From Dendrobium chrysotoxum (Eukaryota; Streptophyta; Magnoliopsida; Asparagales; Orchidaceae), in assembly GCA_019925795.1 (NCBI GenBank), contig CM034311.1, forward strand, positions 9,596,126 to 9,660,125: a stretch of DNA of 64,000 nt, in the 5' to 3' direction. The notes under the pieces were generated by a model that saw only the letters and a program-made list of their open reading frames with translations, was not told the DNA's origin and made no database searches. Of the stretch, positions 32,922 to 44,700 are shown in pieces; the first letter of the stretch is position 1, and each line of letters opens with the position of its first letter. The position numbers and the translations under genes were made by a program.

Positions 32922-33262
32922 CACTACCAAAAAAATAGGACTATTGCAGCACAAATTTTGATCTATCCCGGCGGTTATAATCGTCACTTTTTTCTTTGTA
33001 GTGGTTTTAAAACCGCTGCACCGCCGCTATAATTGCAATGCGCTGCAACGACATTCCGTAGTGGTTTAAGGACAGGCGGGGTTGATTTGACAAAGTGCTA
33101 TATATAGCAACAGTTATAACCAGTGCAAAGTTACAGATTTGCAGCGGTCATAACCACCATAAATCTCAAAAATATAAACTGATTTCCAGAATTATGGTGA
33201 TTATAATCACCACATATATGATATGTTGAGGAGGTTATAACCGCGACAAACGTCCAAATTTT
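32922..33262. mobile_element. Partial CACTA-type element
   Basis: Begins CACTACCAAAAAAATAGG. Subterminal motifs gcagcggt, ggttataaccgc and ggttttaaaaccgctgc follow in both orientations, shared with the intron 2 MITE. I could not find the matching right end, so it is truncated or diverged. Confidence 0.5.
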
Positions 33263-33929
33263 TTTCTTTAAATGCAGAACCAAAATGACAACTGCAATAT
33301 CATATGCACATCAGCCAAATTAGGTGCAGATAAAGCTACCATTATCGATCAAATTGAAGGAAAATGCAATCAGCATTCGAAAATGATCACGCGATCCACC
33401 ATAAAAAAGGAAAAAAATTACATGGTAAGAATCATCTCAATCTGTAAGTATATGATTACACTTGTATTATACATAAATTTTTATCAAGTAATTAATCGGA
33501 GTCTAATCTGAGGATGAGTCAGAAAACAACACTGATAGATCTTCCTATTCCGCCCTTTAAATTTTCTACGAGAAACAATAGCTCATTGAAGCATGTCAAT
33601 TCTTAATACTTTTCTATGGCGACTCAAAGCCCTAATCATGAGCACATTGCTTGAAACTACTTAAAAAAATTTCTTAAAGCTCCACAAGACCTAAAAACAA
33701 TACAACTTAGCTATATGTACTACTCAAAGTCTTAAATGGATTAAACCATCACTTGCTAATGCAAGACGAACATTACATAGATCTAAAGCAAAATCAGGGT
33801 ATCTATAATCTAAGATTTTCAGGCTTCTCCATAAGCTAAATGCCGCAACAACCCATCTATATTTCTCTGTTTGGCATGCCGAAACATCTCTTAAGTAGAC
33901 TTTTTGTTTTAAATAATCTTTGAAACCTA
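33263..33929. other. Intergenic sequence without recognised feature
   Basis: No gene, no clear repeat. Longest open frame 79 codons, without a motif. Confidence 0.5.
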
Positions 33930-34313
33930 CACTACAGGAAAACTCATTGTTACCAGCGGACGAAATCCGTCGGTAACAATGAAAATCTGTCGGGGTTTTC
34001 GGCTGATTTTCAACGGAAATCCTTCCGACGGTAATTCGCGCGTCGGAAATAGATTACCGACAGATTTAATCCATCGGTAATATTTCCGGTGGATTTTCCG
34101 GCGTATTTACGACGAAAAAATAACAAAAAAACGACGTTATTATGTTATTAGTTTCCGGCGTATGATCCGCCGGTATTACCGGCGGAAATATCCGGTAATA
34201 CCGGCGGATTATACGCCGCAACAAACCGACATTACTATTACCGTCGGACTTTCCGGCGGATTAAGCGCCGGAACTGTCCGGCGCATAATCCGCCGGAAAG
34301 TTTGATATATCGT
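33930..34313. mobile_element. End of a CACTA-type transposon
   Basis: Starts CACTACAGGAAAACTC and is followed by dense inverted motifs: ccggcggattatacgccg, tccgccggtattaccggcgg, gcgcataatccgccgg. These are CACTA subterminal repeats. No right end is found before the gypsy LTR candidate starts at 34314, so the LTR element probably split it. Confidence 0.65.
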
Positions 34314-34443
34314 TGTTGACCCTGATTTTCCCCCAGGCTTGGTCAAGGGAGTTGACCTGGTCAAATTGACCAAGTCAGGGCCCAAGACCCTCTCCCTTGT
34401 GTTCAATGGGTCAACCTGAGTCTGTTGAGCCCAGACCCAGGCC

Positions 34444-34780
34444 CTGGGTCAACCTGGTTGACCAGGTCAACCCAGGTTGACCCATTAGACCCATATGGGT
34501 CTAAATCAAGTCCAAATTAGATTCAAACCCAATCCAGGGCTCTCCAAGCCCTATTCTCTCCTCCACTAGACTCAGTGGGTCAGGCTTGACCCATTGGGCC
34601 CAAGTCTTGGTCCTGGGTCAACCTGGTTGACCAGGTCAACCCAGGTTGACCCAATAGGCCCTAATAGGCTTAAATCAAATCCTAATCAGATCCAAGCCCA
34701 ACCAAGGACTTCAAGGCTCATACCCTCCTCCCTTGGACCCACTTGACTAGGGTTGACCAAGTCAACCCTTGACTTGGTCA
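34444..34780. repeat. Two 169-bp repeats with GGTTGACC palindromes
   Basis: The block ctgggtcaacctggttgacc and its continuation start at 34444 and 34613. Each contains ggttgaccaggtcaacc, an inverted repeat including the TTGAC core of W-boxes. Further TTGACC/GGTCAA words extend to about 34,790. Confidence 0.8.
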
Positions 34781-34939
34781 ACCTAAGCCATTAATAGGTC
34801 AAAATGACCCATTAAGAGCCATAAAAAGCTCTAATCCTTTCCTAATCCATTCAAAACTCAAGACCACGACTATTTGAGCCCTTTTCCCTCCTAATTGATC
34901 AAGGATTTGATCTTGGCCGTTAATCAAAGGCTTAAGGGT

Positions 34940-34947
34940 ATAAATAG
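34940..34947 (+). promoter_or_regulatory. TATA box of the younger gypsy element
   Basis: TATAAATA within gggtataaatagaacatt, followed by a pyrimidine-rich stretch near 34,975-35,000 typical of a transcript start. It lies about 630 bp into the candidate LTR. Confidence 0.6.
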
Positions 34948-35631
34948 AACATTAGGGTTCGTTTAGGGCATGCTTCTTCTCTTGCTCTCTCCCTAGACCT
35001 CCCCAATCCGAGATCTCTAGGGTCGGAGCTCCCACAAACTCCCTCCACCTTTTCCAAGTCAAACTCCACCGGTCAGGCCCGCCGGCGGCGATCTTTCCGG
35101 CGAACCAAGACGAAATTCCTTCCTAGACGAATCCCGACCGATCCAAGGCGAATCGAGGCTTGAGTTCAACTGGGAAATCATTCGTGGACAAACTACAAGT
35201 TCAGAGAGTCCTTAAACGGGTTAAACCGTCCATTAATCAAGGTGAAATCCCAAACCCTAGTCTAGAACACTTAGGGTTAAATAGCTTTTCGTAAAGCGCA
35301 TTTTAAGCCAAACCAATCATCCCACACGAATGCTCTTCATGTTTGGAGTCTAGGGTTAAAATTTCACTTAGTTTGATCCACCCGATCGCGAGAACGAGCC
35401 CAAAAACCCATTAGGGTTTCGGGTTACGCTCACGTACAGCTAGGCGGGATCTGGACCGTTGATCCCTCGATCAACGGTTAAGATCCCGCCGTTCCGCGGT
35501 TCTGATCAACCGTATGTTCGAATCCTGCGGATCCTGGCTCCGTCCGACGTGATCCTGGCCGTCGATTTCGAACCACGGAAGATCGAACGGCTCCGCGTTC
35601 GCGTCCTACGTGGTCAAGTGACCGCGGCCGC

Positions 35632-35687
35632 GGCAATCATTGCCGCAGTCATTGCGGCAATGATTGCCCGCTGCGGCAATCATTGCC
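35632..35687. repeat. Three GGCAATCATTGCC palindromes in a GC-rich patch
   Basis: 13-bp palindromes (one with G at the centre) at 35632-35644, 35656-35668 and 35675-35687, inside a CG-rich stretch that ends abruptly at the AT-rich repeat at about 35,823. RNA from here would fold strongly. Confidence 0.8.
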
Positions 35688-35820
35688 GAAACCGCGGAGC
35701 CTATCCGGCTTCGACGCGTGGCCCGCCGCCGCGCCGCCGCGGTTCTCTCCCCAATCATTGCCCGGGACCGCGGAACCAATCCCGGGCCGCCACGTGGCCC
35801 GCCGTCGCGCCGCCGCCGCC

Positions 35821-36017
35821 GTTTTAATTAAATTTTTTTTTAAATTTTTTTTAATTCTTTTTTTAACATAATATTATTTAAATAATTATTTAATAATTAA
35901 TTAATAAAAAAAATCAGAAAATTTATTTTTTTAAATAATATTAAGTCATATTATTTATATCATTAATATTATTAATATTATTATTATTATCATTATTATT
36001 ATTATTATTATTTTTAC

Positions 36018-36048
<31 letters not shown>

Positions 36049-36141
36049 TCTATTCTATTTTAAATTATTATTATTATTATCATTATTATTATTTAAAATG
36101 TTATCTTAAAAATTATTATTATAATTATTATAATAATAATA

Positions 36142-36191
<50 letters not shown>

Positions 36192-37130
36192 TTTTTAACC
36201 ATTTTAATTATCCTAATTACTTTTATTACTATTACTATTATAATATTAGTATTAATTATTATTATTAATATTATTATAATATCAATATTATGATTAATAA
36301 TAGTATTATTATTTTAATAATAATATTATTATATTAATATTTATATTATTATAATATTAATATTAATTATTATTATTAATATTATTATAATATCAATATT
36401 ATGATTAATAATAGTATTATTATTTTAATAATATTATTATTATATTAATATTTATATTATTATAATATTAATATTAATTATTATTATTAATATTATTATA
36501 ATGTCAAAATTATGATTAATAATAGTATTATTTTAATAATATTATTATTATATTAATATTTACATTATTATAATGTTAATATTTATTATTATTATTAATA
36601 CTATTATAATATCAATATTATGATTAATAATAATATTATTATTTTTTTTTAATAATATTATTACTATGTTAATATTCATATTATTATGATATTAATGTTT
36701 ATTATGATTATTAATATTATTATAATATTAATATTATGATTAATAATAGTATTATTATTTTAATAATATTATTATTATATTAATATTTATATTATCATAA
36801 TATTAATATTTATTATCATTATTGATATTGTTATAATATCAATATCATGATTGATAATAATATTATTATTTCAATAATATTATTATATTAATATTTATAT
36901 TATTATAATATTAATATTGATTATCATTATTAATATTATTTTAATATCAATATCATTAATAATAATATTATTATCATTACTACATTAAATATTCATGTTA
37001 TTATAATGTTAATAGTTCATTATTATTATTAACATTATTTTAACATTATTAAATTAATAATATTATTATTTTAATAATATTGTTATATTGTTAATACTTT
37101 GAAACTATCTTGACTATTATTACATTATTT
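35821..37130. repeat. AT-rich block with ATT microsatellite and about 115-bp minisatellite
   Basis: 35,821-36,190 is mostly (ATT)n. From about 36,240 a unit containing attataatatcaatattatga recurs at intervals near 115 bp (about 36,250, 36,360, 36,475, 36,590, 36,710, 36,820, 36,920) with growing divergence. No gene. Confidence 0.85.
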
Positions 37131-38454
37131 ATTTTTATACTTTAAAGTTATTTTATTGTTATTTAAATTTATTTTAAAATTCAGATATTATATCTGATTT
37201 ATTTTAAAATAATTAATTATTTTCAAATATTAATCATTTTAAATTATTTCAAAATTACCTTTAAATCTATTTAAACTTCAAAAATTCATAACTTTCTCGT
37301 TTTAAATCGGATTTTTGCGTGCAATACCTCGTTCTTTTCAGAAAAATGTGAACTTTGATTTAAAATTATTTCCTACATCTAATTCTGTCCTTTCTGGATG
37401 TTTTTTGTATTACTTGGTTACTTAACTATTTAAATATTATTTGATTAATATAATTAATTATTTTAAAATAAAAATTATTTTAAAATCCCTTGGTGGCTGG
37501 TAGGCCTCCCATGCCTATGAATTGAACTAATTTCAACTAGCTTATCTTTAAACCTATATTATTATATATTTATGATATTTATGTATTTTAAAGCTTATTT
37601 TAAAATTAAATATTATTTAAATCCCCTAATTTGGGAGGTCTACCTCTTTGAAATTTTAAACCTAGACTATATGTTTGAAAAGCATTCATGTGGGAGAAGG
37701 ATTAGTGAATGATTGTATCCCAATCATTCACTAATCACTTCATTAGGCCTTTTTACTTAGTGTTTTCGCAGTCCTTGCATGTGTAGGTTGCACAAGCACA
37801 TAGCCTAGGCTCTCCTAGATCTAAGGACATTGTTTGGTGTGTTTATATTTGCTGCATTTACCCTCTGTGTTGTGCCCAAGGGTTAGTAACTTTATTTTAT
37901 CCCTGCTTAGTGTAGTGACGCACTAAGGACAATAATTAAGGACTGTCTAGCGAACTCGGAATATTTCTAGAAGCTAGGATAGATCCCAGATTGCTGAAAA
38001 ACTTTAAACACTAGTGCTTAGTGACATCTGAAACCCTCTAGAATTTTCTAAGAATTTTCCGGACTCTTTAAAACACTTAATTAGTAAACCCTAATTTACT
38101 CGTTAATTAAGCCTTAGAAGCTTCGGAAAAATATAATAAATCCATTTTAAATCAGAAAAGTACCCATAATACCTTAAATTCTCCAGAATTCAGTTCCCGA
38201 CCTTAGATAATTAGGGCCCCTTAATTGAACCTTAATCTGGACTTTAATTCAACCTTAATCAAAAATCACCTTTTCGCCTTAATTAAATCATTAAAAATTA
38301 TTAAAAATCCCAAATTTCCCCCAAACACTTGGGAACACCTTCTTAGGTCATTTCTGACCTTTGGGGTGATTACAATCAGTTTGGAGCTGATTTGGGCCAA
38401 AACCCCCAAAATACCCCTAACTAGGCAATTTCGATAATTCCTTTAATTGCCCCA
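37131..38454. other. Non-coding part of the candidate LTR
   Basis: AT-rich, without a gene. Contains aattcataactttctcgttt near 37,285, a phrase related to the tandem units at 38,455-38,945. Confidence 0.5.
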
Positions 38455-38945
38455 ACTTCTAAAAATCATAACTAATTATAGAAAATTCCAAAATGGGCAA
38501 ACTAAAAGGCACCTAACTCTAATTAAGGTCTAGTATTTGTTAAAAATATTAGGTGTCCAGAAATCAACCTAAAACAAAAAGTCAACTCTTCGGTCAACCG
38601 TAGCCTATAGTCTAGGGCCCGAAACTTCTAAAATTCATAACTTTGCGTAGGAAACTCCAAATCTAGCAAACTAAAAGGCATTCAACTCACATTAAGGTCT
38701 AGTATTTGTTAAAAATATTATTTGTCCAGAAATCAACTTAAATCAAAAAGTCAACAATCCGATCAAACTTAGTTCAAAAACAAGACCAAAACTTCAGAAA
38801 TTCATAACTTTGGATAGAAGAATCCAAATCGGGCATGCTAACTGTCTAACTGATCAGGTTAAGGCCTAGTATTTTATAAAAATATTAGCTGGTCATAAAT
38901 ACCCTTTAATCAAAAAGTCAATTTTGGACCCCCTTTTACTTAGTG
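38455..38945. repeat. 168-bp tandem repeat, three copies
   Basis: Units start at 38455, 38624 and 38791 (periods 169 and 167). Shared landmarks: acttctaaaattcataactt, aaggtctagtatttgttaaa, and aatcaaaaagtcaa. Confidence 0.88.
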
Positions 38946-41397
38946 TATAGGTGGACCCCGAACCCCCCTAAAACTCGCTAATGCAATTTAAACTTTAAAT
39001 ATTATTACCCTAAGAACTAAAATTGATCCACACATTAAATCAACTAAGATAGATCTCAATTCACTAATATCTGGACTTTAAATAAAATTCACTTTTCAGA
39101 CCTACAACCAACCTGGACAGTAGGCAATTGTAACTAACTACCCAGCTTAGGATCTACCTCAGCCACACAGGCTTTTACACACACTGTAGAATTGTTTGCT
39201 AGGGCACCACTTTTAGGCTTAGGTTAGGCCGGTGTTTACTTTTCTGCTGCGTGCCGAGTCTTCCGGATTTCATTGCATGTTGTGATTGAACTATTGGTGT
39301 GTTTGTTTACTTTTACTGCACTCTGGGAATTGATGTGATTGCACGATAGACTACCCATAGGTTAGGATCGAGGTTGATACTAATGATGTTTTCTGTAGGT
39401 GGCCATGCTCATGCAGCGCTAAATATAAGGGGGGCAATAATCATGATTTAAAAATTAATGCTGTTTTATGCAGGTGCTTCAGAAATTGCTCAGCCCCCCT
39501 AAATAAATGAGGGCTAATTGAAAATCATTATAAATTGCTACAGGTGCTCCAGAGCTTGCTTAGCCCTCAAACATTTAAGAGCATGGCCAAGTGTGGCTGT
39601 GATGAGTATTTTCATTTCTATATAAATTGCTTGGGATAATATAAAATTGCTTGGGTTGATTTTTTTTTAGGATAACCTTGCAGGAGAGTCTAGATTTACT
39701 GCTTTCATTTAATGTAAATGGTTTGTAACTTGGTATTGAGTTGTGAAAGTTTATTTTGAGTGGGGATACAAGAATCCAAAGGTTGGATGCCCAAAGAGAA
39801 AAGGACACCCAATATGAGGATAGTCCTTTTCTGTTTGAGAATCCAAATTTGGATTATTCTACTACCCGAGGAGTCCAAGGAAGCTGAGGTCCAAGGAGTC
39901 CGAGGAAGCTCAGATCCAAGGAGTCTAAGAAAGAGAAGATCAAGAAGATGAAGACCGAGAGTATCCCACTCAAAATAACTTGCGTCAATCTTAGGATTAG
40001 AAATCCGGGTTGTTGGCAGTGGTGCCCGGCCACTTTAATTTTCTGCAGACCCTGGGTTGTAATTAAGGGCAGTTGGCCTATTGACATTTATTAATTTGTT
40101 TGGATAATTTTGATGTGTTTTATGATTGTGTGCCTCTAGGATTATTTGCTTTTCTTAGTTTCTTGGCGTTTTGCATGTCGCTTTTGTTTTAGCCTGGATT
40201 TCGTTAGGCTCTTTAAGGACTAAAACTTTTTCTACTCCCAACTAACATTCAAATTTTAAGATTTAAATAATTTAGAAACTTAACGACCTAGGGAATTGCC
40301 GGAATCGTCCGGGGTAGCATGCATATCGTTGCATTTCTCTCTTTCCTTCTATAAGACACTTCCCCGCCCGTGGGTAGAGTCCGGATAATCTGACCTATGA
40401 GGATGAGGTGCCGGACCTGGGGAAGCCCAGTCTAATTCCAAAAATTATTTTTATAAGCCTTTTTAAAGTTCTATGCATACCTGATTCGGATACTCTAACT
40501 AGCATGCATTGCATTAGAAACTAACTAAATCAAAATTTTAATTGCATTAGTCTTAGGAGCATACACCCTACATAAGTCCAGGGCCAATTAGGAAATCCTC
40601 TAGATGTCGGCCCTATCTCCGAGAACTATAACCCACCTACCCATCCTTCATAAATGACTGGACAGCATGGTTTTAAAGCGATTAGGTGGTTAGCTGGCTC
40701 CCCCTTCCAGGCCGGGGTAAGTCCAGGTTTTACATTGCATTAGTTAGGACACGGGTGTTAGTGTTGCGTAGAACACTAAACCCACCATAGATTCAGGATT
40801 CAAGGCTACTATTGTTCCGTAGTACGCCTCATCAGTAGGTAGGTCTTCTGTCTTCTAGGGACCCTAAACCCTACATATCTGCATCACACGGATGACGCCA
40901 CCTCCATCCTTCCCTCCTGCATGTTTCGAGTGCATGATTTATTTATTTTTCTCCAGTTTCTTCTCACTACCTTAGTCCCTCCGGATGCTGACGTGAGCCG
41001 TGCATGTTGACTAAGCCTAGTTGAACCTCTCTTTCCCTTCGAGTAGGACTTCCTAGTCTCTGCCCTATGTGCCAATCCCAATTTCGAAAGAATAATGTAG
41101 AATCCTTAATCGAGAGTATTCTCAGGCTCCGGCTTGAGATGTAATTAACCACGGGGGCTTGCGCCCATGGGAAACCGCATCCCACTCTCAAATAAACCCC
41201 ATTCGAGCTAATGTATCGGGTGGGGGAAACCCGTTGTGACGATCAGATCATATATATTATTACCCATCGGGGTATGCTGGTGAGAGCCGCTATCCTCAAT
41301 GGTTAATCGTATGCATGATCGAATCTGCCCTTCCATTGGCCAGATACTGTCTCCCCTCGTGGGGCGATGGTGTCTGTAGTCCTTTCGGAGGTCCTCA
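38946..41397. other. Remaining non-coding part of the candidate LTR
   Basis: Two similar short segments, caggtgcttcagaaattgct near 39,472 and caggtgctccagagcttgct near 39,541, are about 70 bp apart. No gene recognised; the short open frames lack motifs. Confidence 0.5.
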
Positions 41398-41403
41398 GGT
41401 TTC

Positions 41404-41421
41404 TGGCGACCACGGTGGGAC
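41404..41421 (+). other. Candidate primer binding site of the younger gypsy element
   Basis: TGGCGACCACGGTGGGAC: starts with TGG and resembles the TGGCGACTC-type sites of the Tat lineage. It lies about 320 bp before gag. Confidence 0.55.
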
Positions 41422-41740
41422 AAGTTTCTCTCTCCATCTTTGGATTCTATATTATTCTTTCTTGTGTGTACTCCGGGATTGGTACTCCTTAGATTAGGTC
41501 CGTCCCACTCTTAGTTAGGGTCCTTCCTTAGTTAGGATCGTCCTTCTTTTTCTTAGTTAGGGTTCCCCCCCCCTAGCTAGGTTTCTTTCTTTCCGTTCTT
41601 CTTAGTTAGGGTTTCCCCCTAGCTAAGCTTCCTTTCCTTCTGACCTTCTAGGTCATTCCGTTCCCTATCTATCATTCATCTTCTCGTTATTTCTTACTAA
41701 TCATTTTAAGTTTCTTTTCTTCTTTTTGGCAGACAGTGCC

Positions 41741-44700
41741 ATGGCTTCCTTCGTGCCTTCCGTTACTTTCAGTTTTGGTTCTGACGCGCGGGTGACACTT
41801 CCTGAGTCCCTGCTAGCCAGTCCTCCCGCTGGAGGAATCACTTTTGGTTCCTTCACTGACTCGGCCTTCGTCACTCTTGGCGGGCCGACCCCTGCCGAGG
41901 CTGCTGCCTACTCTCCTCCCCAGAGGAGGGCTCGCGCAGCCATGCGACCTTTTGGACGTCCAGTTGCTCGGCGGACAGCCCGGGCACCTGCTCGTCCTAC
42001 TCCTGTTCGTGTGCAGCCGGCACACCCTGTGGTTAGGCAGCCAGTGCCTAGACCACTCCCTGTTCAGCCCACTCGTCCAGCGGTTAGGCGACCAGTGCCT
42101 ATCGCACCTGTTGTTCTGAGCTGCCCCGGCCCCTCAGCGCCGGCAGGCAGTAGTTACCCCTGTTGTTACTCCGACAGAGGTAGCTCGTGTTCGGGTTCCC
42201 CCTCCTTCTTCCTCCAGGAAGAGGGGTGCCCAGACCGAGGCTCCTTCGCCTTCCTCCCGTCGGGTTTCAGCTTTCGCTCGACTGTCTCACCCAGAGACCC
42301 TCGTGCAGACCCCGACACTTCCCGTACTTCCCGTTCCCCCTGCCACTCAGGTGGTGGGTTCAGATGTTGCTTCGTCTTCCGCCTCCGGCCTTGGGAGAAG
42401 GGCCCAGAGGAATAGAAACCGTAGACTTCGGTTGGCTGCATCCGAGGCAGATAGACAGCGGATGGCAGATTCGTTGGCTCACCAGGAGCCAGTCCAGAGG
42501 AGAGTGGTCCCTAGGCAGCGGGCACCACGACCAGTTGCAGTTTCCCCTACCCCGGACGTTACAGTTGCCCCTGAGATAGCAGCGGTTCAGGGAGGACGCT
42601 TCTCCCCACTGACACACAGTGGTGATGAGGAGGACGTTGCTCGCATTGCGGCGGCCCCTCCTGTCGCTACTACTTTACCACGCGCTAGGGTCCCCAGGGA
42701 TGATGCTGCTCGAACCCTCTCTCAGAGGATTCGGAGTATTATCCGCTTAGCGCGGGGTCGAGGCCCTGTCAGTCGAGAGAGGTTACTCCACCAGATTTCT
42801 CAGGCGTCCGTTCAGTTGCAGAGACAGACTGCTAGACAGAGGTACAGGTGGCAGAGAGGACAGCCACCCAGGCAGCCTGTTAGTTCAGTTCCGTTGGCGA
42901 GACCACAGACAGTTACCCCGGTTGTTGGACGACGCCCACGTCGTCATGGACAGAGGCAGCAGTTGGAGCCTCCCAGACCCCAGCTCCCTTCAGTTGTAGT
43001 AGCCCCACAGCAGTCAGTTGCCCCTACTGGGTCCCGTCGCAGCAGATGGGTGTGGAGACGACGACAGGCAGAGTCCCCTGTCGATACAGTACAGCCAGTT
43101 CAGGCAGTTGAGCAGTTAGAGGCAGTTGTTCCTTCCGGATCAGAGGCAGTTCCGATGGTCTGTGATGCAGCAACGGACGATGATGTTGCAGTTTCTCCTA
43201 GTGGTTCACCGGTTCGGGCAGAGCCAGCCCTTAGCCCTTACGAGACTTCTTCCCCTTTGAGTCCGTATGCAGAGGACTTCCATCAGACCCTCTACGAGGA
43301 TGAGGCACTTGAGGATGATTTACTCGAGGAGGAGTCAGATGGAGACATACCGGTACACAGAGTGTGTGTGGTTACTAGACGTGGCCACTCAGACGAGCAG
43401 ATAGAGGCAGATGATGATGATGAGCAGGGAGAAGCTGAGGTAGGAGGATCTCCCCGGTCAGTTGAGACAGATGCCACAGTACTACAGTTACAGACTCAGA
43501 TGGCAGAGATGGCCAGGGCCATGGCAGCGATGACAGCCCAGTTGACAGCTTTGGGGGCGATGCCCCAGATGACGGGCGTAGGCACTCCTGCTACGTCCAG
43601 GGACGAGCCAGCAGCACCACCTGTAGTAGCACCAGGTCCTGTGGGAGTAGACAGGGCCCAGAGAGCAGTTCCAGTGGCACCGACAGCAGTTGCTTTTGCT
43701 ACCCCAGTCCAGAGTCAGTCAGTTCAGTTGTCAGCCAGACAGATTCAGGATCTGATTGCCCAGAAGGTCGAGCAGGCCATTTCCTCCAGGAAGTCTGGAG
43801 AGGTAGTTAGCAGGGGGCGTCCTTACCCAGTAGAGTACGAGCACGAGCCCTACCCCCCTGGTTTTGTCCCTCCTAGGTTCAGAGTCTTTGATGGGTTTGG
43901 GAACCCGAGGCAGCACGTAGCCCAGTACCGAGCCATCTGTTGCAACATAGGAGGGAACGATGCACTGATGTTGAGACTTTTTGTCAGCAGTTTAGTTGGG
44001 GTGGCCTTTGCCTGGTACGCCGACCTCCCCAACGATTCAGTACGCACCTTTGCAGAGCTGGAGCAGTTGTTTGTTCAGAGGTTTGTCAGTGCAGAGCACC
44101 GAGTTACAGTTGGAGAGCTAGTTGTGACTAGACAGCGGCCCCGAGAGCCTCTCCCAGATTACATAGTCAGATGGAGGAACCTCAGCCTACAGTGTGAGCC
44201 CCAGTTACAGGAGCAGCATGCAGTAGAAATTTTATTGAAGAACATAGATGGTCCGATAGCACCTTATCTGAAGGGTTTCAGCATCAGAACCTTTCAGAAG
44301 TTGTTGACAAAGGTGATCAGTTTGCAGGACAGCATACCCGATGCAGTCCCTCCTAAGGTTGAGAGTCAACCTTCACGTAGACCCCAGCGGCAGGAGTCAT
44401 CAGGAGCACCTCCACCTAGGAGAGGGGAGGTACACAGTACTTATGGGCCATCAGATAAGGGCAAGAAGTCCTCAGTCAGTTCAGCACCACCTCAGCAGTC
44501 TCACACACCGGGCCAGTCAGCAGTGCAGTCTAGACCCTCCCGTAGGACCCCAGAGAGCCAGCAGTACCTACGGGAGAAGCTTAGTAAGGAATATCCCTTT
44601 AAAAGGGAAAGTGTGATGAAGATCTTCAAGTTCCTTACTAAGAGAAACATCTTAACATTCCCGAACAATAATAGAGTGGAAGAGGAGGGACAGACAGAAC

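Larger units (their letters stand above)
34314..41397 (+). repeat. Candidate 5' LTR, about 7.1 kb
   Basis: Begins TGTTGACCCTGATTTT right after the CACTA motifs and ends ...CCTCA six bases before the primer binding site. It contains GGTCAACC repeats, a TATA box (34940), a pyrimidine-rich leader-like start, an AT-rich minisatellite and a 168-bp tandem repeat, and no gene. Without the 3' LTR the edges are provisional, and 7 kb is long even for this lineage; part may be another insertion. Confidence 0.4.

Noticed and set aside
35459..35871. GC-rich open frames of 122 and 62 codons
   Set aside because: Low-complexity GC patch with palindromes, ending in AT repeat; no motif and no start context.
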